Source of the DNA: Serratia inhibens
Lineage (GTDB): Bacteria; Pseudomonadota; Gammaproteobacteria; Enterobacterales; Enterobacteriaceae
Reading direction: 5' to 3'
Assembly: GCF_003591175.1 (NCBI RefSeq)
Contig: NZ_QYYG01000001.1
Coordinates: forward strand, 434,001 to 498,000
DNA: 64,000 nucleotides
Shown: piece by piece, positions 9,140-17,496 of the stretch
How the letters are laid out: each line of letters starts with the position of its first letter
How positions within the stretch are numbered: position 1 is the stretch's first letter
Program-made: the position numbers and the translations under genes
Notes under the pieces: model-generated
What the model was told of the DNA's origin: nothing
The model's database searches: none
What the model saw: the letters and a program-made list of their open reading frames with translations, nothing else

Positions 9140-10660
9140 ATGAAATATGTCCATCCCGGTTTGCCTGGCTCGCTGGTTTCTTTCAAACAACGCTACGGCA
9201 ATTACATTGGCGGCAAATTTGTCGAACCCGTTTCCGGTAACTACTTTACCGACACCTCCCCGGTAACCGGGAAAACTGTCGCCGAGTTCCCCCGCTCCGA
9301 CGCGCAGGATATTGAGCGTGCTCTGGATGCGGCGCACGCCGCCGCAGAAGCCTGGGGCAACACCAGCGCACAAAACCGCGCCAACGTGATGCTGGCCATC
9401 GCGGACCGCATGGAATCGCAGCTGGAAATGCTGGCGCTGACCGAAAGCTGGGACAACGGCAAGCCGATCCGCGAAACGCTGAATGCGGACATCCCGCTGG
9501 CGATCGACCATTTCCGCTATTTCGCCGGTTGCCTGCGCGCGCAGGAAGGTACCGCGACAGAGATTGACCAGAACACCCTGGCCTACCATATTTACGAACC
9601 GCTGGGCGTGGTTGGGCAGATTATCCCGTGGAACTTCCCGCTGCTGATGGCGGCCTGGAAACTGGCCCCGGCGCTGACCGCCGGCAACTGCGTGGTGCTC
9701 AAACCGGCAGAACAGACACCGCTCAGCATTTGCGTGCTGCTGGAGTTGATTGGCGATCTGCTGCCGCCGGGCGTGCTCAACGTGGTCCACGGCTTTGGCA
9801 AAGAGGCCGGTGAGGCGTTGGCGACCAGCAAACGCATCGACAAAATCGCCTTTACCGGTTCAACCCCGGTGGGCAGGCATATCCTGGCCTGCGCGGCGGA
9901 GAATATCATTCCCAGCACCGTGGAGCTGGGTGGGAAATCGCCCAATATCTTCTTTGAAGACATCATGCAGGCCGAACCGGAGTTTATCGATAAGGCGGTT
10001 GAGGGGCTGATCCTCGGTTTCTTCAATCAGGGTGAAGTCTGCACCTGCCCTTCGCGCGCGCTGATCCAGGAGTCAATCTACCCGCAATTTATGGAGAAAG
10101 TGCTGACGCGCATCACCGCCATTCGTCAGGGCGACCCGTTTGACACCGACACCATGATCGGCGCGCAGGCGTCCCAACAGCAGTTCGACAAGATCCTCTC
10201 TTACATCGAGATCGCCAAAAACGAAGGCGGGAAAATCATTGCCGGCGGCGAGCGCACCAGCCAGGAACAGACGTTGCAGCAAGGTTTTTATCTCCAGCCA
10301 ACGCTCATCACCGGTAATAACAGCATGCGTTTCTTCCGTGAAGAGATCTTTGGACCGGTCATCGGCATCACCACCTTCAAAGACGAAGCCGAAGCGCTGG
10401 CGCTGGCCAACGACACCGAGTTCGGGCTGGGCGCAGGCCTGTGGACCCGTGACAGCAATCGCGCCTATCGCATGGGCCGTGCCATCAAGGCCGGGCGTGT
10501 CTGGACCAACTGTTATCACCTCTACCCGGCGCATGCCGCCTTCGGCGGTTATAAAAACTCCGGTGTCGGCCGCGAAACGCACAAGGTCGCGTTGTCGCAT
10601 TATCAGCAGGTGAAAAACCTGTTGGTTAGCTATGACGCCAAACCGCAGGGCTTGTTTTAA
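9140..10660 (+). CDS. aldB: NAD(P)-dependent aldehyde dehydrogenase, AldB/ExaC type
   Basis: This 506-residue cytosolic enzyme closely follows E. coli AldB from end to end. The ATG at 9140 has AGAGG 8 bp upstream, so the GTG at 9131 is not needed. The catalytic cysteine is C301 in [12 protein letters not shown] and the general base is E262 in [17 protein letters not shown] and the [16 protein letters not shown] block form the cofactor site. The family oxidises acetaldehyde and other short aldehydes to acids. It is the first gene of a two-gene operon with the alcohol dehydrogenase, so the pair would turn an alcohol into the acid. It sits behind a sigma-54 promoter and is presumably controlled by the divergent AcoR-type protein. 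Confidence 0.93.
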   Translation: MKYVHPGLPGSLVSFKQRYGNYIGGKFVEPVSGNYFTDTSPVTGKTVAEFPRSDAQDIERALDAAHAAAEAWGNTSAQNRANVMLAIADRMESQLEMLALTESWDNGKPIRETLNADIPLAIDHFRYFAGCLRAQEGTATEIDQNTLAYHIYEPLGVVGQIIPWNFPLLMAAWKLAPALTAGNCVVLKPAEQTPLSICVLLELIGDLLPPGVLNVVHGFGKEAGEALATSKRIDKIAFTGSTPVGRHILACAAENIIPSTVELGGKSPNIFFEDIMQAEPEFIDKAVEGLILGFFNQGEVCTCPSRALIQESIYPQFMEKVLTRITAIRQGDPFDTDTMIGAQASQQQFDKILSYIEIAKNEGGKIIAGGERTSQEQTLQQGFYLQPTLITGNNSMRFFREEIFGPVIGITTFKDEAEALALANDTEFGLGAGLWTRDSNRAYRMGRAIKAGRVWTNCYHLYPAHAAFGGYKNSGVGRETHKVALSHYQQVKNLLVSYDAKPQGLF

Positions 10661-10706
10661 CTGAATATTGCCTGTTCCAACCCTACAACTTCTCGAGGTC
10701 TGAAAA

Positions 10707-11732
10707 ATGAAAACGATGAAAGCTGCTGTGGTGACTGCGTTTGGACAACCCTTGGTGATTAAAGAGGTCCCGATCCCGGAGGTCGCGCCCGGCAAAATCG
10801 TGGTCAAGATCGCCGCCACCGGGGTGTGCCATACCGATCTGCACGCCGCCGACGGCGACTGGCCGGTCAAACCCAATCCGCCGTTTATTCCCGGGCATGA
10901 GGGTGTCGGCCATGTGGTAGCGGTGGGCGCAGGCGTTACTCACGTAAAAGAGGGCGACCGCGTAGGTGTACCCTGGCTTTATTCCGCCTGCGGGCATTGC
11001 GAACACTGTCTCGGCGGCTGGGAAACGTTGTGCCATTCCCAGCAAAACTCAGGCTATTCGGTCAACGGCAGCTTTGCCGAGTACTGCCTGGCCGATGCCA
11101 ATTACGTGGGTATCTTGCCCGATAACGTCGATTTTCTGTCTATCTCACCGATCCTCTGCGCCGGCGTCACCGTCTATAAAGGTCTGAAAATGACCAATAC
11201 CAAGGCCGGCGACTGGGTGGTCATCTCCGGTATCGGCGGTCTCGGGCATCTGGCGATCCAATACGCCACCGCCATGGGGTTGAACGTGGCGGCGGTCGAT
11301 ATTGACGATGACAAGCTGGCCTTCGCCAAAAGCCTGGGCGCTTCGGTGGTGGCTAACGCGCGAAACGTCGATCCTGGCCGCTTTTTCCAGCAGGAGTTCG
11401 GCGGCGCGCATGGCGTGCTGGTGACTGCGGTGTCGCCAAAGGCGTTTGAACAGGCCACCACCGTGATGCGGCGCGGCGGTACCATGGTATTGAACGGCCT
11501 GCCGCCGGGCAGCTTTGACCTTTCAATCTTCAATATGGTGCTGGACGGCACTACGGTGCGGGGTTCGATTGTCGGTACGCGCAAGGATCTGCAAGAAGCG
11601 CTGGACTTTGCCGGCCATAAGAAGGTCGCGGCAACCATCTCGGTAGAGCCGCTGGAGCAAATCAACGACATCTTCGGCCGTATGCGTGAGGGCAAAATCA
11701 CCGGCCGCGTGGTGGTCGACATGTCGCTTTAA
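10707..11732 (+). CDS. adhP: Zinc-dependent alcohol dehydrogenase, AdhP type
   Basis: This is a 341-residue medium-chain alcohol dehydrogenase. The catalytic zinc ligands are visible in [16 protein letters not shown] and the ILCAGVT cysteine. The structural zinc site is the four-cysteine lobe [17 protein letters not shown]. The NAD-binding glycines are in [14 protein letters not shown]. AdhP-type enzymes interconvert ethanol or other primary alcohols with aldehydes using NAD. TCTCGAGG precedes the ATG. It begins 46 bp after aldB and ends at a strong terminator, so it is the second and last gene of the sigma-54 operon. Confidence 0.92.
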   Translation: MKTMKAAVVTAFGQPLVIKEVPIPEVAPGKIVVKIAATGVCHTDLHAADGDWPVKPNPPFIPGHEGVGHVVAVGAGVTHVKEGDRVGVPWLYSACGHCEHCLGGWETLCHSQQNSGYSVNGSFAEYCLADANYVGILPDNVDFLSISPILCAGVTVYKGLKMTNTKAGDWVVISGIGGLGHLAIQYATAMGLNVAAVDIDDDKLAFAKSLGASVVANARNVDPGRFFQQEFGGAHGVLVTAVSPKAFEQATTVMRRGGTMVLNGLPPGSFDLSIFNMVLDGTTVRGSIVGTRKDLQEALDFAGHKKVAATISVEPLEQINDIFGRMREGKITGRVVVDMSL

Positions 11733-11741
11733 GTCAACCCG

Positions 11742-12770
11742 TCAGGGCACTGGCAGTCCAGTGCCCTTTTTATTCGCGTCGGCAATGGTCTGGTGAATAA
11801 ATCGCATTTTCTCCAGCACCGGTGCCGGTAACACAAAGGGATAAAGGTCGGCGTGCCCCATCGACCTATTGAGCTGGTTCAGCGCCCAGGATACCGGTAA
11901 CCAGAGCGCGATCAGGCGATCGAAATCGGGCGTTTCAGCCGAATGGCCGAAAGCAGCGTCTGGCGAGGCGAAACCATAGGCCGCCGCGGTGTCCAGGGTG
12001 TCGCGAATATGCAGATAATGAGCAAAGGTTTCCGCCCAGTCCTCGGCAGCGTGCATGGTGGCATAGGCGGAAACGTAGCACTCATGCCAGCCTTCCGGCG
12101 CGCCCTGCTGGTAGTGCCGATCCAGCGCCTGCTGGTAATCCGCATCCGGGTCGCCAAACAGATCGACAAACGCCTGTCGCTGTTCGGGCTGAATGATCAA
12201 CAGGCTGTAATAATAATGCCCCACCTCATGGCGGAAGTGACCCAGTAACGTACGGTAAGGTTCGCCCATGGAAACGCGCAGTTGCTCGCGGTGAACGTCA
12301 TCCCCCTCCTCCAGATCAAGCGTAATTACGCCGTTCGCATGGCCGGTCAGCACCTGCCGCCGTTCGCTGGAAAGCAATTCGAAGATCAGCCCGTTGTCCG
12401 GATCGTCATTTTTACTGACGATTGGCAGGCCCAGTTCGGTCAACTCCAGTATCAGGCGGCGTTTGGCCGTTTCGGCTTCGGCAAACAACGGGAGCGCTTC
12501 CGCATCATCGTCCGCCGGCCGGGTTTGGGTCAGGCGACACGACGCGCACAGATCCCCTTCTTGCTCCACCAGCCAGTTGCACTGTGCAATATGCATATTG
12601 GCGCACAGGTGCCCCTGTTCCGGCTTGCCGTCGCCCACAGGGGCGAGTGCCGGGATAACCACCAATCTCCGGCCAGGCAAATCGAAACCCAAAGAGCTTG
12701 AGCAAGACAAACACAGCGAATTTTCAAACGACAGCTGTTGCCCGCAGTTCGGGCAAGAAAAGTTGCGCAT
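11742..12770 (-). CDS. Zinc-ribbon putative zinc metallopeptidase (DUF2248/COG4307 type)
   Basis: This 342-residue soluble protein starts with a zinc ribbon (CPNCGQQ at 5-11, then CLSC; further cysteines in HLCANMHIAQCNW and CASC). The second part carries a HEVGHYYY motif, which fits an HExxH zinc-peptidase active site, in the context GHFRHEVGHYYY. A downstream DWAETFAHYLHIRDTLDTA segment may supply a third ligand. The layout matches a conserved bacterial family annotated only as putative zinc-binding metallopeptidase. Its substrate is unknown. It has no signal peptide. Its 3' end contains the terminator of the converging adhP operon. Confidence 0.75.
   Translation of the reverse strand: MRNFSCPNCGQQLSFENSLCLSCSSSLGFDLPGRRLVVIPALAPVGDGKPEQGHLCANMHIAQCNWLVEQEGDLCASCRLTQTRPADDDAEALPLFAEAETAKRRLILELTELGLPIVSKNDDPDNGLIFELLSSERRQVLTGHANGVITLDLEEGDDVHREQLRVSMGEPYRTLLGHFRHEVGHYYYSLLIIQPEQRQAFVDLFGDPDADYQQALDRHYQQGAPEGWHECYVSAYATMHAAEDWAETFAHYLHIRDTLDTAAAYGFASPDAAFGHSAETPDFDRLIALWLPVSWALNQLNRSMGHADLYPFVLPAPVLEKMRFIHQTIADANKKGTGLPVP
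11744..11771 (+). terminator. Terminator of aldB-adhP, lying inside the end of the opposite gene
   Basis: AGGGCACTGG-CAGT-CCAGTGCCCT followed by TTTTT is a textbook intrinsic terminator. It overlaps the last codons of the metallopeptidase gene on the minus strand, whose stop is at 11742-11744. Confidence 0.9.
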
Positions 12771-12866
12771 GGTCAGGCTTCCTTAGCGGCAGAGGACGTG
12801 TGGGCGCTGGCGCCAGAGACAAGTTAAGGGTAGCCAGACGGCCTTGGGTTCGTCAAACGACCCGGT

Positions 12867-13079
12867 TCAGACCTTGGTCTTGGTTTTGGCTTTGGTGATT
12901 TTTGTCGCTTTGGCGGGGTTACCGGCAACGAATTCCAGGGTTGGCGAGTAGTAGAAAGGCAACCAGGCATTGTAACTGCTTTCCCACTCCCACTTGACGG
13001 GGCAAGGCCACAGAATATCCTCATATAAAATGTAATAGACCCATCGCCCATGCGGGCGGCGCGGTTTAGCGGTGCTCAT
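12867..13079 (-). CDS. Small basic/aromatic protein of unknown function
   Basis: This is a 70-residue ORF from the ATG at 13079, preceded by AGAGAAG at about 9 bp; a GTG two codons upstream is less likely. The product is rich in Trp and Tyr (GRWVYYILYEDILWPCP, then WEWESSYNAWLPFYYSP). It ends in a lysine/threonine tail (KATKITKAKTKTKV) that could bind nucleic acid or membrane surfaces. I do not recognise the family. The consistent codon use and ribosome site make it a likely real gene. It lies downstream of the broken small membrane ORF on the same strand. Confidence 0.55.
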   Translation of the reverse strand: MSTAKPRRPHGRWVYYILYEDILWPCPVKWEWESSYNAWLPFYYSPTLEFVAGNPAKATKITKAKTKTKV

Positions 13080-13120
13080 AGACACTGACTTCTCTGGCCC
13101 GAACGGTTACATGATGGCGC

Positions 13121-13220
13121 TCAACCGCCCGGAGTGGCATAGCCGCCGACAAAAAACAGGGTCAGCAGAACCAAGGCCGCAATAATAATCGCAATAGGGA
13201 AAAAATAGCCGATCTTCATT
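13121..13220 (-). pseudogene. Small membrane-protein ORF broken by one base in an A7 tract
   Basis: An ATG at 13220 with AAAGAGAAT upstream opens a frame reading MKIGYFFP before it loses sense. If the run of seven A on the plus strand (13200-13206) were six, the frame would read on as a 32-residue hydrophobic peptide of one membrane helix (IAIIIAALVLL, then TLFFVGG) ending YATPGG, with a stop at 13121. A single extra base in the tract, a sequencing slip, or slippage during expression would all explain this. I do not recognise the family. Confidence 0.45.
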
Positions 13221-13310
13221 TTTAATTCTCTTTGTCAGAAGGCGTTACGGAGCACCAAGCAAATTTAACATGGACGGTGGTCGGCTAGCCATCTTTCCCG
13301 CTATTCATTC

Positions 13311-13537
13311 ATGGCACGGGTGAATGCAATCCGCCCGGGGATCGTTGCCACGCTTTGGCGCAACATGAACTGGATTCAGGGATTGGCAAAGGGTACCGGA
13401 CACTGATTGCCGCGTCTCCCGCCAAACGGATGGCCTCGCCTGATGAAGAAGCGATTTCGGCGGCTGATTTTCCTGGCCCGGACACCGGATTCGTTACCGG
13501 CAGCGATCTGCTGATAGAGGGGTTTGAAGGCCCATGA
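13311..13537 (+). pseudogene. C-terminal remnant of a short-chain dehydrogenase/reductase
   Basis: Two frames together spell the end of an SDR. ARVNAIRPGIVAT is in one frame. ALAQHELDSGIGKGYRTL, then ASPAKRMASPDEEA and TGFVTGSDLLIEG, is in the next. The join near 13350 lacks one base compared with an expected ACG-CCN-TTG. The N-terminal cofactor-binding and catalytic parts are absent, so this is a decayed fragment. It borders the ene-reductase/esterase/LysR block and may mark its left junction. Confidence 0.6.
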
Positions 13538-13690
13538 TGTAAAAAACTACGCTAACGAAGTAATTATATGAAATATCGATATTTATTTTGTTGGTTCCCT
13601 ATTAATAGAATTCCTCCTCTCCCAAAGGCGTGAAAACCGGAGCTGTATTAGGATCGGAGGCATTCCGGATACGTTCCAGCTTCAGGGAAC

Positions 13691-14788
13691 TTAATCCACG
13701 TGATACGTGGGATAATCTATATAACCTGCATCTCGCCCGGTATAGAACGTATCCTTATCAGAAACAGCCATCGGCCATCCGTTCTTCATGCGTTTAACGA
13801 GATCTGGATTGGCTATGAAAGGACGCCCAAATGCGATTAAGTCGGCAAAACCCTCCCTGAGTGCCATTTCTGCGCGCTCCTGTGTATAGCTGCCCGCTGC
13901 GATGAGGGTACCTTCGTAGGCCTTGCGAAACTTTGTCAGGAAGCCAGCAGGAATGGCCTGAGCTCCGAGAGATTCCTGATCGCTCAAGTGCACATATGCG
14001 AGATATCGACGACGTAGTTCGATACCCAAAGATAACCAGGTATCCTGCTCATCATCAAAGCCATGCATATCCTGCAGGCGGCCAAAGGGTGCTATACGGA
14101 TACCTGTCAGATGACTCCCGATGGCTGCAGAGACGGCATCCACAGTTTCCAGCGTAAACCGCAGACGATTGGCAATATTACCGCCATAACGATCTGTTCT
14201 GTCGTTAAGTCCACCATTGATAAATTGCTCGAAGATGTAGCCGTTAGCAGCGTGGATTTCCACACCGTCAAAACCCGCCTCGATAGCATTTTTAGCCGCT
14301 CGAACGAAATCCTGCGTCACCCGCGGGACTTCATCCGTTGCTAATGCGCGTGGCTGGCTGTGAAATACGCGCACAGACTGACAGTTATCACCGGGAATGT
14401 GAGTGGTGCAGCCTTCTGCAACGCGTGAGACGGAGCTGACCGGTGCCTGCCCATCAGGCTGGTGAGCAATGTGTGAGGAACGTCCTACATGCCAAAGCTG
14501 GATGAAAATTTTCCCACCTTGCGCATGTACTGCCTCAGTCACCTTTTTCCAGCCCTCTATCTGTTCGTCAGTGTAAATTCCCGGCGTGTACGCTTGTCCA
14601 CGACCTTCCATTGAAACAGGTGAACCTTCGGAAACAATTAAACCTGCTGTTGCGCGCTGGCGATAGTAGGTGACCATACTGTCAGTGGGAACAAGGTTAT
14701 AAGCCCGCGATCGGGTCATTGGGGCCATAACGACACGATTATTAAGACTTATTCCATTCATTGTGTAGATATTCAATAACTCGCTCAT
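13691..14788 (-). CDS. nemA: Old-yellow-enzyme family ene-reductase, NemA type
   Basis: This is a 365-residue FMN flavoenzyme. The ATG at 14788 has AGGAGA close upstream, so the longer in-frame start is rejected. Family marks include NRVVMAPMTRSRA at the start, IQLWHVGRSSH, the substrate-binding EIHAANGYIFEQF segment (His-x-x-Asn), DRTDRYGGNIANR and the phosphate-binding IAFGRPFIANPDL. Such enzymes use NADPH to reduce activated alkenes, N-ethylmaleimide, nitroesters or quinones in the cytosol. It lies 66 bp downstream of the esterase on the same strand and probably shares its transcript. The divergent LysR gene is the likely regulator. The block looks AT-richer than its flanks. Confidence 0.92.
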   Translation of the reverse strand: MSELLNIYTMNGISLNNRVVMAPMTRSRAYNLVPTDSMVTYYRQRATAGLIVSEGSPVSMEGRGQAYTPGIYTDEQIEGWKKVTEAVHAQGGKIFIQLWHVGRSSHIAHQPDGQAPVSSVSRVAEGCTTHIPGDNCQSVRVFHSQPRALATDEVPRVTQDFVRAAKNAIEAGFDGVEIHAANGYIFEQFINGGLNDRTDRYGGNIANRLRFTLETVDAVSAAIGSHLTGIRIAPFGRLQDMHGFDDEQDTWLSLGIELRRRYLAYVHLSDQESLGAQAIPAGFLTKFRKAYEGTLIAAGSYTQERAEMALREGFADLIAFGRPFIANPDLVKRMKNGWPMAVSDKDTFYTGRDAGYIDYPTYHVD

Positions 14789-14854
14789 TCTGTCTCCTGA
14801 AGCCATTTCATGGTAAAAATCTGTTAGCAACGATCTTTAGTTCATCATTGATGA

Positions 14855-15784
14855 TTACTTCGCTGCATCCCGCAGAGCCTGCTTCATAAAGACGACAGAG
14901 CTTTCCAGAGCCTGTACGGCTTCTGGCTGCAGCGTGGAGAAGAAATGCCAGGCGTGGAACATACCTGGCCAGACTTCCAGATTTACGCGAACGCGGTTGT
15001 CACCCAGATGAGTTGCCAGACGCATCGCGTCGCTCAGCATCAGTTCGTTTTCGCCAATCTGAACCAGCACCGGCGGCAGACCCGTTACATCGGCAAACAC
15101 GGGTGATGCCATTGGGTGATTAGGCAACGCATCGCCCAGAAATATGCGTGCCAGGAAATCCAGACCGGCCTTGGTGTTCAGAGGATCAAGGCCTCCCCGG
15201 TTGGTCATGGAGACGCCCGTGTGCTCAAGGTTGGCCCATGGGGAAATAGAAACACCGCCGGCTGGAAGCGGCAGGCCCTTATTGCGTGCAGCAACCATAA
15301 CGGTAACCACCATCGCTCCGCCCGCAGACTCGCCCGCCAGTACGATTTTGCTGGCGTCAAAGCCCCGTTCAATTAACCACTCATACGCACGAACGGTATC
15401 GGTAACGGGCGTAGGGAAAGGATACTCCGGCGCCAGACGGTAATCCGGCATGTAAACCCGTGCGCCCAGCATGCTGGCGTAGTTACCACCAATACCGTGA
15501 TAGCCCGCCGGTTCGCCGACAATGTAAGCCCCGCCGTGGATGTACATAACGATGGCATCAGTTTCAAGGTTGTCGGGAGTCACCAGCGTTCCCGGTACGC
15601 CCCCCATGTCGACCTCAGTAAAACTCACACCGGCAGGTGCAGGATTATTAGCCAGCATTCGGGTATAGGCGTCACGCACCTCACTCATAGGCGTTAGGAT
15701 ATCCTCACCCGTTAGGATTGGCCCCAGGCCGGCCAGGCTTTCTGACCATTCTTTTACGGCTTGCTTGGTTTGTTTATTCAGCAT
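14855..15784 (-). CDS. Alpha/beta-hydrolase esterase, hormone-sensitive-lipase group
   Basis: This is a 309-residue cytosolic esterase. AGGAATAAAA places the start at the ATG at 15784; a 46-residue upstream extension is not supported. The oxyanion-hole motif is HGGAYIVG and the nucleophile serine is in GESAGGA. An acidic residue is available near GENELMLSDAMR and the catalytic histidine is in MFHAWHFF. The group hydrolyses short acyl esters. It is the first gene after the LysR-divergent promoter and precedes nemA, which suggests a shared detoxification role for an unsaturated ester or similar compound. Confidence 0.88.
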   Translation of the reverse strand: MLNKQTKQAVKEWSESLAGLGPILTGEDILTPMSEVRDAYTRMLANNPAPAGVSFTEVDMGGVPGTLVTPDNLETDAIVMYIHGGAYIVGEPAGYHGIGGNYASMLGARVYMPDYRLAPEYPFPTPVTDTVRAYEWLIERGFDASKIVLAGESAGGAMVVTVMVAARNKGLPLPAGGVSISPWANLEHTGVSMTNRGGLDPLNTKAGLDFLARIFLGDALPNHPMASPVFADVTGLPPVLVQIGENELMLSDAMRLATHLGDNRVRVNLEVWPGMFHAWHFFSTLQPEAVQALESSVVFMKQALRDAAK

Positions 15785-15845
15785 TTTTATTCCTGTTTGT
15801 ATTTGCGTTAAAAAATAGCAGGAACCTATAATATATAAACATTTA

Positions 15846-15860
15846 GGGAATGTGCTTCCC
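15846..15860. promoter_or_regulatory. Candidate LysR operator
   Basis: GGGAA-TGTGC-TTCCC is a perfect interrupted palindrome in the 121-bp gap between the esterase gene and the divergent lysR, where a LysR-type regulator would bind. Confidence 0.4.
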
Positions 15861-15905
15861 GTATCAGGGTACGTTAACGCCCGTATTGGATGAGATAAAT
15901 AAAGC

Positions 15906-16814
15906 ATGGAGATCAACAGCATTGGTGATATCGCCGCGTTCGTCGCGGCTGTAAAAGCCGGGAGTTACACCCACGCCGCGGGTTCCCTCGGGCTCACACG
16001 TTCTGCCATTGGCAAGAGTATTGTCAGGCTCGAAACGCGTATGGGGGTTCGTCTCCTTAACCGTACCACCCGGAGTCTGAGTCTGACCGATGAAGGGAGG
16101 GTCATGTTCGATCGTTGCCGACAGATACTGGATGATCTGGAAGAGGTCGATGCAGCCATGGCCATGCGCAGGGGTAAGCCAACGGGGACTCTCCGGCTGA
16201 GTGCGCCGCTTTCTTTTGGGCAGCGCCATATCCTCCCCATTCTGGATGTTTATCTGAAAAAGTGGCCGGAACTTCGTGCGGAGGTGTCCTTTAGCGACAG
16301 GTTTGTTGATCTTATTGAAGAAGGCTTTGATATTGCCATTCGCATCGGTGAACCTCGCGATGACTCCCGCATTCTTACCCGAACGATTGCTTCGCAGCAC
16401 ATTGTCACTTGTGCATCTCCCGAGTATTTATCCTCACGGGGCGTTCCAGAAACACCCGCAGACTTAACCAGGCATGACACTATTTTTCTTCTGAGTGCAG
16501 AAAAGAGACGCAGTTGGCGGTTTGCAACTCCGGAAGGCACTTTTGTTTATGAAGGACCCGGGCGGCTTAACCTCGACAGTTCGGAAGCCATGCGGGCATC
16601 GGCAATTGCCGGATTTGGTATAGTCCACTTACCTACCTATTTGCTTGGAGAAGATTTGCGTAGCGGTAAGTTAATACCGGTGCTTGAGGAGTTTCCTTTC
16701 CCTCCGGAACCTGTCCGACTCATTTATCCCAGTAAACGACATTTATCACCGCGAATTCGGGCCTTTATAGACCTGCTAGTGGAAAGCTGGGAGCAAGGTT
16801 TTCCATGGGAATGA
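15906..16814 (+). CDS. LysR-family regulator of the esterase/nemA pair
   Basis: This is a 302-residue LysR protein. The winged helix-turn-helix at the start reads FVAAVKAGSYTHAAGSLGLT, then SAIGKSIVRLETRMGVRLLN and RTTRSLSLTDEG. The effector domain from about residue 90 has the usual GTLRLSAPLSFGQ opening and an AIAGFGIVHLPTY segment near the end. It is transcribed away from the esterase/nemA genes, the standard arrangement for a LysR activator and its target. Its 3' end lies 35 bp from a truncated M14 gene, which marks the right end of the apparent insertion. Confidence 0.9.
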   Translation: MEINSIGDIAAFVAAVKAGSYTHAAGSLGLTRSAIGKSIVRLETRMGVRLLNRTTRSLSLTDEGRVMFDRCRQILDDLEEVDAAMAMRRGKPTGTLRLSAPLSFGQRHILPILDVYLKKWPELRAEVSFSDRFVDLIEEGFDIAIRIGEPRDDSRILTRTIASQHIVTCASPEYLSSRGVPETPADLTRHDTIFLLSAEKRRSWRFATPEGTFVYEGPGRLNLDSSEAMRASAIAGFGIVHLPTYLLGEDLRSGKLIPVLEEFPFPPEPVRLIYPSKRHLSPRIRAFIDLLVESWEQGFPWE

Positions 16815-16849
16815 ATGGGTAGCAGTAAACAACGCAATCCCTCATAAAC

Positions 16850-17020
16850 TCAGTTGGCGGCCGATATCCTGAGCACCAGCATGCCGGGCACCTCGTCGGC
16901 ATGCAGACCGGCCTGCAGGTAAATCTTTTCGCCCTGGCCGGGCTGGCCGAAATGAAAACTGGTGAATTGGCGCTGCCCCCCCAGGGCATGTTCAGGTAAC
17001 TTATGATGTTTACTTTTCAT
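16850..17020 (-). pseudogene. N-terminal fragment of an M14 succinylglutamate desuccinylase/aspartoacylase-family gene
   Basis: Reading from the ATG at 17020, a 56-codon frame gives QFTSFHFGQPGQGEKI, then YLQAGLHADEVPGMLVL. This is the opening of the succinylglutamate desuccinylase/aspartoacylase family, including its zinc motif HADE. The frame stops at 16850 where homology ends, about 300 residues short. What follows on the left is the lysR/esterase/nemA block. The gene was therefore probably cut by insertion of that block or by an accompanying deletion. An intact version would suit the neighbouring arginine-related DDAH and amino-acid transport genes. Confidence 0.7.
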
Positions 17021-17490
17021 TGGACGCCCTATCTGTGGAAAAAAAAGCCCGGCTTGATCGAATCGACAAAAAAATCCTTGAAATACTGTGCCGGGATGGC
17101 CGCATTTCCTATCAAAAGCTCTCCGAGCAGGTCAACCTGACCGCTCGCCCCTGCCAGGAACGGGTACGCGGGCTGGAGCGCGACGGCATTATCCGCGGCT
17201 ACAGCGCCATTATCGAACTGCCGGAACCGGAACATGCCTTTGTGATACAGGCGCAAATCTCGCTGGCCGATCACGGCCATTCGCAGCCGGCGTTCGAGCA
17301 GGAAATACGCAATACCCCAGAGGTGCTGGATTGCTGGCTGGTGAGCGGCAGTTTCGATTTTCTGGTGCGCATCGGCTGCCGCAGCATGGAAAGCTACCGG
17401 CTGCTGGCCGACGCCTGGCTGACCAGTAAAAAATTCCGGGTGGATAAAATCGTTACGCTGACCGAGTTGCAATCCATCAAGCGATCCTGA
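17020..17490 (+). CDS. Lrp/AsnC-family transcriptional regulator
   Basis: This 156-residue protein has the N-terminal helix-turn-helix LDRIDKKILEILCRDGRISY, then QKLSEQVNLTARPCQERVRG, and a C-terminal ligand-sensing (RAM) domain ending in VDKIVTLTELQSIK. No ATG start exists. The frame opens at TTG 17020 or GTG 17035, neither with a strong ribosome site. The TTG start would overlap the ATG of the divergent M14 fragment. It converges with the amino-acid ABC operon, ending 6 bp from it, and probably senses an arginine-related amino acid and controls that operon and the lost M14 gene. Confidence 0.88.
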   Translation: MDALSVEKKARLDRIDKKILEILCRDGRISYQKLSEQVNLTARPCQERVRGLERDGIIRGYSAIIELPEPEHAFVIQAQISLADHGHSQPAFEQEIRNTPEVLDCWLVSGSFDFLVRIGCRSMESYRLLADAWLTSKKFRVDKIVTLTELQSIKRS

Positions 17491-17496
17491 GCCGCC

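Noticed and set aside
9107-10876. Minus-strand frames of 227 and 267 codons
   Set aside because: Antisense to aldB and adhP; residue composition is that of shadow frames.
13355-13537. A 60-codon ORF as an intact small gene
   Set aside because: It encodes only the last part of an SDR without cofactor or catalytic residues, and the preceding part is in another frame.
13571-13584. AAATATCGATATTT palindrome as an attachment site
   Set aside because: No second copy was found near the right junction of the nemA block, and there is no integrase gene.
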